Of a stretch of 64,000 bases of DNA, positions 18,603 to 25,800 are shown piece by piece (position 1 is the first letter of the stretch; each line of letters opens with the position of its first letter). A program made the translations under genes and the position numbers. Below the pieces are notes generated by a model. That model worked only from the letters and a program-made list of their open reading frames with translations. It was not told the DNA's origin and did not search any database. The DNA lies in IMG/VR virus record IMGVR_UViG_3300032288_004617, positions 19,541-83,540 of that record, one strand, 5' to 3'. Origin of the DNA: a virus.

Positions 18603-18852
18603 CTAATTTCAATATTGCGTTTTTAATAACTTGTTCTCTTATAAGTTTAATCTCTTCTTGATCTAAATAACAAATATTATTGCAAACAAATCTTTCCAAT
18701 CTTAACATCTCTCTCATCCTATCTAAACTAATCCCACATCCATAGTCAAATTTGATTTTCATCATTTGCTCCATAGATGTAGACTTGATGTACTTTGAAA
18801 GTACCTCATTTGTTGGTCTATTATTTGAATTGGTTACGTTTTGACTGCTCAC
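18592..18852 (-). CDS. Small unknown protein in tail cluster
   Basis: This 86-residue, mostly helical protein starts at a GTG (18852); no in-frame ATG occurs until residue ~29. It has two Cys in FVCNNICYLDQEE. It overlaps the upstream gene by 32 bp and the downstream gene by 11 bp, so translation is probably coupled along this set. I do not recognise a family. Confidence 0.55.
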   Translation of the reverse strand: MSSQNVTNSNNRPTNEVLSKYIKSTSMEQMMKIKFDYGCGISLDRMREMLRLERFVCNNICYLDQEEIKLIREQVIKNAILKLDEL

Positions 18853-19072
18853 TATCTAGGTAGTTTGTTATTAACATTATCTGTTCTTGTGTCGGGCATA
18901 CGTCTTTAATATTGCTTATCAAAGAGTCTATCTCGTCAATTAATTCTTTATACTCAATCTTCTTTTCAGGAATCTTCACTGTATTGTAAAGAGTCACCGT
19001 TCTATTTCTAAGTAACCTTAGTGTATTAGAATTACCTCCACAAAGACCTCCTGTATTATTGCAAGAACACAT
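18821..19072 (-). CDS. Small Cys-leading helical protein in tail cluster
   Basis: This 83-residue protein begins MCSCNNTGGLCGG, another Cys-rich lead like those of the neighbouring tail proteins, and continues as a charged helical segment (YKELIDEIDSLISNIKD). It may be a truncated or helper relative of the fibre proteins. It follows the 174-residue gene with a one-base gap. Confidence 0.55.
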   Translation of the reverse strand: MCSCNNTGGLCGGNSNTLRLLRNRTVTLYNTVKIPEKKIEYKELIDEIDSLISNIKDVCPTQEQIMLITNYLDSEQSKRNQFK

Positions 19073-19073
19073 A

Positions 19074-19598
19074 CTAATGACACGTTTTACAATTTTTCAA
19101 CTTGTCTACTTTTTTTAAGACCTGTTGGAATATCATTGATGCTTCACTTTCTAGATTCTCTCTTACATGAGCTTCAGCTCCTCGTAATAAATATTCAATC
19201 TCTGTTAACTTATCTAAGATTAACTTTCTACTAGGATTTGTAAAACTGTCGATGTATATTCTGTCTAATTCAGACTGTACTTGATCCGTTTTTAAAAACC
19301 TAACTTCCTTATTAAAAGTACTAGGTGATCCTATAACTTTAATAATATAAATACCATCCGGAAGTGTCAATAGCTCTGAAGAGCTGCAATCAACACAACC
19401 AAGACTAAAAGAATTAGAGTTAAAAATATTTAACTTATTCTTATCAAAAAACTTTGTGAAAGGTTCAGAATATCCTGGAAGTGTAATTTCAATAATAGAA
19501 GGTCTATTCTCCAATAACTCCCAAAAAGAGAAATCAAATATCTTTAAATAATATAAATCACTTTTTATATCAAAATCTATATTTACGGCTTGACTCAT
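19074..19598 (-). CDS. Unknown tail-cluster protein, first gene of its unit
   Basis: This is a 174-residue protein. The first 115 residues are beta-rich (VNIDFDIKSDLYYLKIFDFS, later DGIYIIKVIGSPSTFNKEV), resembling a small Ig-like or carbohydrate-binding-like fold. The C-terminal helix includes TEIEYLLRGAEAHVRENL and a CKTCH end. A promoter (19603-19634) sits right against the ATG, with only 4 bp between the -7 box and the start, suggesting a leaderless or near-leaderless message. Function is unknown; context is the fibre module. Confidence 0.65.
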   Translation of the reverse strand: MSQAVNIDFDIKSDLYYLKIFDFSFWELLENRPSIIEITLPGYSEPFTKFFDKNKLNIFNSNSFSLGCVDCSSSELLTLPDGIYIIKVIGSPSTFNKEVRFLKTDQVQSELDRIYIDSFTNPSRKLILDKLTEIEYLLRGAEAHVRENLESEASMIFQQVLKKVDKLKNCKTCH

Positions 19599-19602
19599 TA
19601 TA

Positions 19603-19634
19603 CAAATTTAGTTGTTAAGTTTTGGTTAAACAAA
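19603..19634 (-). promoter_or_regulatory. Late promoter, TTTG-N20-TAAATTTG
   Basis: On the minus strand, TTTG at 19634-19631 is followed by exactly 20 bp and TAAATTTG at 19610-19603. The ATG of the 174-residue gene starts 4 bp after the -7 box. This is an exact match to the late class in this window. Confidence 0.75.
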
Positions 19635-19658
19635 AGTATTGAAAATTTTGATATTTAG

Positions 19659-20246
19659 TTAGAATTCATTTAGTAAACAATAACTTACTGATCGTTGGTC
19701 TTTTAATTGAGCTACCCACTTTAAATGTTCTTGCTTATCATTTAACACTTGACATCCCATACTCCATTCTCCAATAAAAACTTTTTTTGATGTAGTTTTT
19801 GGATCATAGCTATTAGAGTGGAAATTTATTCCGTACAATCCATCTGTAGGGTTTCCGATTTCCTCAGATTTTCCATCTTTATCTCCATCTCTATAAACAG
19901 AAATAGGACCAACTTGAACTAATGCCGGCATTTTCCCATTGTGCAAACCATACCTCCAAACACCATAGTACCACTTATCAGCTTTCACTACAGCAGAACC
20001 TAATTTGTTATACTTAATGAATCCTCCTTTTAAGCCTGGAGTACCAGGATTAGTTGTTCCTGTTGTAACACTTAAGAATTTTTGATCCTTATCAAATAAA
20101 TAAAACTTATCATCATAGACATTTTCAGCATCTTCTTTACTTCTTATTCCTATAATAAAGTCTTCTTTTGGAAAACCCTTAAATCCTTGAACAGCTTTTG
20201 CTCTTTCTAAAATTTCTTTGTCTGTGTAATTTCTTACGTTGTTCAT
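19659..20246 (-). CDS. YkuD-like (L,D-transpeptidase-fold) cell-wall enzyme, endolysin candidate
   Basis: This is a 195-residue protein with no signal peptide. The C-terminal half has the active-site arrangement of the YkuD fold: GINFHSNS (His143) and, after a spacer, IGEWSMGCQVL (Cys165), matching the family pattern H-x14-24-S-x-G-C. Residues ~119-125 (RDGDKDG) may bind calcium. Such proteins occur in Bacteroidota phages next to holin and spanin genes, as here, where the gene ends a five-gene lysis cassette and overlaps the spanin-like gene by 4 bp. Known family members make or cut peptidoglycan cross-links; a lytic role is inferred from context. Confidence 0.7.
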   Translation of the reverse strand: MNNVRNYTDKEILERAKAVQGFKGFPKEDFIIGIRSKEDAENVYDDKFYLFDKDQKFLSVTTGTTNPGTPGLKGGFIKYNKLGSAVVKADKWYYGVWRYGLHNGKMPALVQVGPISVYRDGDKDGKSEEIGNPTDGLYGINFHSNSYDPKTTSKKVFIGEWSMGCQVLNDKQEHLKWVAQLKDQRSVSYCLLNEF

Positions 20247-20797
20247 ACTAATAGTTTTTTTATAAATGTTATTAATTTTCCTATATGACTAACTAATATT
20301 CCAAGTATTAATCCTATTAAAAAATAGTTAATTTTTCTATTTGATTTTTTAGTAGTCCTTGAGTCTGCTCTCAACTCAACTCTTTTTGTTTTATTTTTTT
20401 GTTTTATTTCAGCAACTTTTACTTTAGTACCTTCCTTAACAATTTTTGTAATTGTTTTGTATTTCAATCTTATCTCTTGTCTTGTTTGAGGTGGAGTTAT
20501 ATATGTATTATCAACCGGAAACTCAATCTTTATTGACTTTAAATACCAATACAAATTTGTCTTCGGCCCTTCATGTTTGACACTAATATATACAAAATTA
20601 TTCTCAACCATAGTATCACCATAAAAATATACATTACCTGTATCAGAAATAGTTTTAACTATTGTATCTCTATGTGTACTTACAATTGTTGGATCTAATT
20701 TTATAGCCCTTTTTAAATGTCTATTTGCTCTCTCCGTTGTTGAACAAGATATTGTTGATAGTAAAATTAAACAGATTGCTATTATTTGGTTTTTCAC
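20243..20797 (-). CDS. Unimolecular-spanin-like lipoprotein
   Basis: This is a 184-residue protein starting at a GTG (20797). The N terminus is a lipoprotein signal: KNQIIAICLILLSTISC, with lipobox Cys18. The C terminus has a membrane helix (YFLIGLILGILVSHIGKLI, about residues 157-175) followed by basic residues. In between is a charged, partly beta-rich periplasm-sized segment. A lipid anchor in the outer membrane plus a helix in the inner membrane is exactly the topology of unimolecular spanins such as T1 gp11. It lies between the two-helix holin candidate and the YkuD-like gene, which supports a role in outer-membrane disruption. Confidence 0.75.
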   Translation of the reverse strand: MKNQIIAICLILLSTISCSTTERANRHLKRAIKLDPTIVSTHRDTIVKTISDTGNVYFYGDTMVENNFVYISVKHEGPKTNLYWYLKSIKIEFPVDNTYITPPQTRQEIRLKYKTITKIVKEGTKVKVAEIKQKNKTKRVELRADSRTTKKSNRKINYFLIGLILGILVSHIGKLITFIKKLLV

Positions 20798-20807
20798 TTT
20801 TATCAGT

Positions 20808-21044
20808 TTATTTCATTGTTATTCTATTTCCAATTGCATCAGAAATCTTAGTGCTAACTGCTGTGCCCATAAATACTAAAAATACTTCAAAGTTAAATCC
20901 TTTTAAAATAAAATGTATTGTAGCAGCAATAGTTGCAAATAGATAAGATGTGAACATTGTCAATGAAGTTCTACTCCATCTCATTCTTCCATCTTCAGCT
21001 TTTTTCTTTAATGTGTCGTTAACTATATCTCTTACTATACTCAT
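20808..21044 (-). CDS. Small two-helix holin candidate
   Basis: This 78-residue protein has a charged N terminus (DTLKKKAEDGRMRWSRTS) and two hydrophobic segments, MFTSYLFATIAATIHFIL (about 29-46) and FEVFLVFMGTAVSTKI (about 52-67). Size and topology fit a small phage holin. It sits between the patatin-like and the spanin-like genes, with gaps of 2 and 10 bp. The family is not recognised with certainty. Confidence 0.65.
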   Translation of the reverse strand: MSIVRDIVNDTLKKKAEDGRMRWSRTSLTMFTSYLFATIAATIHFILKGFNFEVFLVFMGTAVSTKISDAIGNRITMK

Positions 21045-21046
21045 AT

Positions 21047-21970
21047 CTATTTCAAGGTATTCAAGTAAAATGCTCTCATTAAATCTTTATTAATCTTTGT
21101 AGAAGTTTCACCATCTTTTAACATGTTTTCCATGTTCTTATCTGAAGCATCATCTATCTTACCACTTGACATAGATATTATAGATTTACATCTAATATAT
21201 GTCCCTAACCTTCTTCCTAAAAGGTTTGGTAATAATGCATATAAATTTGTTAACGTATAATCTGTTAATTGAGATCCTTCTGCAAGTAATATATCCACAG
21301 TTGGTTCAGCCCAAGAAATCATCCCACCGTCTAATGTCTTATTACTTATTACAGACTTCTTTTCCCCTGTTGAGAAAGAAATTATATTAATCTTCTCATA
21401 ACCTTCTTTTAAGCATTCAAGTAAGGCCATCATAGATGCATTGTTTACATACATCCCTCCATCAATATACTTATCTCCTCTTATCTCAATAGGCTTGAAA
21501 AAAGACTGTGCAGAAGCACTACTTCTTATAACCTCAAATAATGTGTAATTATCCTCATCGTTCTGCTTTGCCTTTGATGACTTAAATAACTTACCTTCCT
21601 TTTTAGATATATTATAAGCTGGTATTAATATTTCAGTTTTGCAATCCTTTAAAGTAAGATTTTTAGTATAATCTAATATAACCTTATTAAAATATTTATC
21701 GTCATATTTTGGCCTTAGGTATCCAAATCTAAGTATATTTTTGTCAAATATATTCTCCCCATGTATAGTGTACAAATCTAGAATATCCTCTGTAGAATAT
21801 CCTACAGAAAGTAGCACTGCTATTATGGCTCCCGTTGAAGTTCCTGTTATTAAGTCGAAATGATCTTTAATAGGTTTTTTTATAATCTTCTCAAATTCGA
21901 CAAGTTGTACTAAAGCTGTAAGACCTCTAATACCCCCTCCATCTATTTCTAATACATTAGCTATTTTCAT
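21047..21970 (-). CDS. Patatin-like phospholipase in lysis cassette
   Basis: This is a 307-residue protein with all the patatin signatures: DGGGIRG (residues 10-16, oxyanion hole), GTSTG (43-47, nucleophile Ser45) and YIDGGMYVNN (Asp170 of the catalytic dyad), plus the usual SASAQSFFKP segment before it. Patatin-like enzymes hydrolyse acyl chains from phospholipids. There is no signal peptide. It overlaps the class-4 holin-like gene by 14 bp and precedes the small holin candidate by 2 bp, so it is embedded in the lysis unit. The natural reading is membrane lipid attack at lysis, but an anti-host or entry role is possible. No cyclic-nucleotide synthase lies beside it, so it is not a CBASS pair. 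Confidence 0.85.
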   Translation of the reverse strand: MKIANVLEIDGGGIRGLTALVQLVEFEKIIKKPIKDHFDLITGTSTGAIIAVLLSVGYSTEDILDLYTIHGENIFDKNILRFGYLRPKYDDKYFNKVILDYTKNLTLKDCKTEILIPAYNISKKEGKLFKSSKAKQNDEDNYTLFEVIRSSASAQSFFKPIEIRGDKYIDGGMYVNNASMMALLECLKEGYEKINIISFSTGEKKSVISNKTLDGGMISWAEPTVDILLAEGSQLTDYTLTNLYALLPNLLGRRLGTYIRCKSIISMSSGKIDDASDKNMENMLKDGETSTKINKDLMRAFYLNTLK

Positions 21971-22418
21971 CTGGTGTCATTTTTTTTATTAAAGCTTGTA
22001 GCCCAAATTTATTTTTTAATAGCTTTACTAGAGGTTGTGGTAATATCCCTATCTCCCCACAGTTTTCCAAAAGTGAAGTTAAATACACACCATAAAAACC
22101 TGCCATCGTAATTGAAGGTAAGAAGAAGAATAAAGTACTTCCTTTTGAAATCCACCAACTAATTGATAATATAAAAGATGTTGCTACAAAATATATTGGC
22201 ATTCTCCAAAATCTATAAGAATTAAATACTCCGACTTTCATAGACTTAAAAACTCCTGTTATCCAATCTGCACCCATCAACGCCCATAAAGTATACACTG
22301 CACTTGATGTGTCCCACATATATCCTGTTATAAAAGATGTTAGAGCTCCTACAAAAGCAATTAAAGAATTAGTAGACCAGTGTTTAAACCTAAACAAAGA
22401 TGCTAAGAAATCAGACAT
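21957..22418 (-). CDS. Class-4 holin-like membrane protein
   Basis: This is a 153-residue protein from the ATG at 22418 (MSDFLASLF). The frame stays open upstream to a TTG at 22580, but that lies at the promoter, so the shorter form is preferred. It has about four hydrophobic segments. The core WALMGADWITGVFKSMKVG followed by YGVYLTSLLENCGEIG matches the phage holin 4 family (Cph1/toxin-secretion type), whose signature is a D-x-x-T-G turn after the second helix. It is the first gene of the lysis cassette. Having two holin candidates suggests a holin/antiholin or holin/pinholin pair. Confidence 0.75.
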   Translation of the reverse strand: MSDFLASLFRFKHWSTNSLIAFVGALTSFITGYMWDTSSAVYTLWALMGADWITGVFKSMKVGVFNSYRFWRMPIYFVATSFILSISWWISKGSTLFFFLPSITMAGFYGVYLTSLLENCGEIGILPQPLVKLLKNKFGLQALIKKMTPDENS

Positions 22419-22550
22419 CGATTCAAACCCTAAAAAAGATCTATTATTAGAACTCGGTCCATTTCCTGCATAACTTGTTAAACTATACAATTGAGACTTT
22501 ATGGAGATTATTAAATTTTTCAAAATAAGATTTCTGTAATTAATAAAACA

Positions 22551-22581
22551 CGAAATTAATAATCTAACTTTAATTATCAAA
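22551..22581 (-). promoter_or_regulatory. Promoter for lysis cassette, TTTG-N19-TAATTTCG
   Basis: On the minus strand TTTG (22581-22578) is followed by 19 bp and TAATTTCG (22558-22551). Transcription would start near 22545, leaving a leader of about 125 nt before the holin-like ATG at 22418. I see no strong hairpin in this leader. Confidence 0.5.
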
Positions 22582-22609
22582 AATGATAGACTTTTTTAGG
22601 ACTAAAAAT

Positions 22610-22858
22610 CTACAGAAAATAGTTTACTGCTATCTCAGGATAATAAGTTTGCAAAAATTCAAACATTCCCGATTTATGTAGTATAATTTCATTTGCCAAA
22701 GTTTCCTCAATAGTGCTAATAATACTACACTCATCACCAAATAAAATTAAATCTTTTAAAGCGATATTAGTAGGTGCTAACTCATAATATAGAGTCCCAT
22801 CACCATTATCTGTAAATCTTCTTGTTTCAATTAAAAATTGTTCCATATTAAAATTCAT
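22610..22858 (-). CDS. Small protein downstream of giant fibre
   Basis: This 82-residue protein has a start overlapping the stop of the 1737-residue fibre gene by 11 bp. It has DNGDGTLYYELAP, a short beta segment, and a helical C terminus ending in a hydrophobic tail (YYPEIAVNYFL). Position right after a fibre gene fits a fibre-assembly chaperone, as in many tailed phages, but there is no recognisable family. Confidence 0.55.
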   Translation of the reverse strand: MNFNMEQFLIETRRFTDNGDGTLYYELAPTNIALKDLILFGDECSIISTIEETLANEIILHKSGMFEFLQTYYPEIAVNYFL

Positions 22859-25800
22859 ATGCTACTAAATGAGACCATTGGTTTATTGTTGCTAATGCTG
22901 TTACACCATTTGTTCTAAGACACTGTACCCCTAATAAAGTGTCAATACCTGGTAGATCTGTTGTCAGCGTTCCTTGTGCTGTAGCACCTGTAGTACGATT
23001 AGTTATTCTATACTTTACTGTGGATGTGCCTGGTTCGTTATACATATCAAATATGTAAAATGCTGTTAAAGCAGCTCCTGCTGTTCTATTAGCAGGGAAG
23101 TTAACTCCTAGATCAATTTTAGAAGCTGTACCTACACCATCATTATAAAACACTTGTAAATTAGTATCTGCTGCATCTGAACCAACTCCTATAAAGTTAA
23201 TTAATGATGAATTGTCTACAGTATTTGACAGAGTACCTAATGTTGTAATAGGTAAGAAACCGTGAAACTGTTTAGCTCCTGCAACATATGCTGCATCTTG
23301 AATACACCAACCTACAGAGAAAAAGAAACCTTGACCTACTGAATGTCTTAATGAAGCCGTTCTAATACCTGCTTTTGCCCCTACCGTAGATGTAGTAGGA
23401 ACTTGTAGTCTTATTGTTCTATTTATAGTAGATCCTGTTGATATTGATATAGCTGCAGCAGTTCCAGAAACAGTAGCGGCAGAAACGTTACCCATAACAG
23501 TCATAGTAGCAGAACCATTATTTGCATGGTATCCTGAAGGATAATTACTAGGTGGCAATGCTGGAATAAATAATGGGGCAGCACTATTAAAATTAACCCA
23601 GTCTGTAGAACTCAGATAGCCATTTTGAGTAGCACTCGCAACTTGTTGAGATATATTTACTCCACTGCCTATTACTGATCCTGTACCCCCTGTTACAGAT
23701 ATACCATCTGTTCCTACATCTGTAAAGTCACCTATAGTAAGAGCATCTTGTTTACCGTTCCAAGTACTTTTTTCAGTATCTGTAACAAAACGATAAGATG
23801 CTGATTGTGTAATATTTGCTGGATCAGATGTGTCTAAATTAGCAACGTTTGATAAACCTACATCACTTTTAGTCAATTGTTTATTCTTCCATAAAGAAGT
23901 AGCAAAATCATAATAGATAATGTCATTGTTTGCTAATGTTCCAGTGTCAATTTTAACGTTGTGTATTTCATTTAACTCAAAACCATTCTGTACCTTAACA
24001 AATATTTCCCCATTAGTTGCACTTTTTCTAGTTATAATACCTATAAATACCAAATGATCTGGAGCTACAGGTTTATTAATTAAACCAAAAATTAAATCTC
24101 CATTAACCCCCAACCATACAGGATCACCTTCATTACCACTATTAGTATTTAAACCAGCAAGCAATCCTTCTGTAACTACAATACCTTGGTCATTTAATAT
24201 ACCAGTTGCTGTAACTAATCCCATTGTTTTAGAGGAAGTTGCTTCAGAAGTATTACTTGCTTTTGAAACAATCATGTTAGTCCCATTAGCACTTGTTACA
24301 TAAACTGCTTGGCCTTTTGTAATAGCTTCACCATATTTAACAATATGAGAAACAGTAGATGCAGATGTTGGTAATGTAGCTAAAGTTCCATCACCTCTGA
24401 TATATTCAGCTGTTGTACCAGCACCAACCACTGCAATATCCCCACTAGATGTAATTGGACTATTTGAAACAGTGAATGCACTTGGCATTGTTAAGCCTAC
24501 AGAAGTTACTCCACCTGTTGGCAATGCACTTATATTACCATTTAGTTTTCCTATTGCACCAAGAATACTATCTGATGCAGATAAAGTTCCTGCTGCTGAA
24601 ACATATCCTGTTAGAGGAGCGGAAATTGCTCTTGCATCTGTAAAATAAAGATTTGTCCCTTCAGTTAAATTTGTCGTACTTACAGATCTAGTAAGTTGTC
24701 CAGTGGTAGTTGCTCCGATAACACCAGACGCTGCCCCTGTTAAATTATTAACAGTAACTTCTCCTGATGATGCTATACCTATTCTTGTAAGATTATTAGT
24801 ACGTATATTTAAACTAAACGCATCTGTCAGTCCTATAATTGTATCTGCTCCATATGCATTACCACCTTTTTTAAACCAGTCAGCTGGAGAAATACTATTT
24901 AAAGTAGTTATATTACTTATCGCATGAGTGTTCATATTAAGTGTAGCAGCCATAGGTTTGCTACCATCTAACATTAAAAACTGAGTGTGCCCTGCATCTC
25001 CTGTTGTTAAATTAGATAAAGATAAGTGATCTGAACTTGCAGAAGTTCCACCAGATCTAAAACCAACTACAGGTCTTTGGTCAATTATTTCTGTTATATT
25101 AGTTGCACCAAATGTGACAATAATACCTGCAATTAATGTAACTGCATCTTTAATAAATGTTGGAGGTATAGGTATTACACCTGTTTCTGCAGCACTCAAA
25201 GATGCGAAAGTTGTTTGTCCATAAACAACATAGTATTTTTCATGACCAGTTCCTCCTACAACATATACAGAATGTTTTGCATATTGACCTGCTGTTAAAG
25301 CTGTAAGTGTACCTGCATTATCCCATGATAAAGGTATTGTTTGAGTTGCGGTTTGTATTACACCATTTAATGTTGGTACAAATGTTATATTAGTTCCTCC
25401 TACCGGACTAAATACATTTGATGCATAATAATAAATACCACTATTGACATTTAAATGAAAAGGTGTTACATTTTCTGTCACCTGAGAACCTGATGCATAT
25501 ATAGGCCCCATCGCACTTCTAAACAGATTATCAAATCTATTTGATGTATGCTCAGCATGTGCAGGGACTTCATCTAACAGTTCAATACCTGTTCCATTTG
25601 TAACAACTCTACCTAATAATATATTATTGATTGTATCAGGTTGAGATCCATTACTTGTTAATGCACCTGTAGTGTCAAAGTAAATATATCTATCTTGGTT
25701 TGCTGAAAGTGTTATTGATGTACTACTCCAATCTTTTCTTAATACAACATCTGTAACAGGTAGTTCATAATAACCATATCCTGAACTAATATTAACAGTA

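Noticed and set aside
21047-21970. Patatin-like gene as a CBASS effector (CapV type)
   Set aside because: No cyclase, E1/E2 or JAB-like gene is adjacent, and all neighbours are lysis-type proteins.
22419-22580. Longer N terminus of the class-4 holin-like protein from a TTG at 22580
   Set aside because: It would begin within the -33 box of a promoter; the membrane domain is complete from the ATG at 22418.
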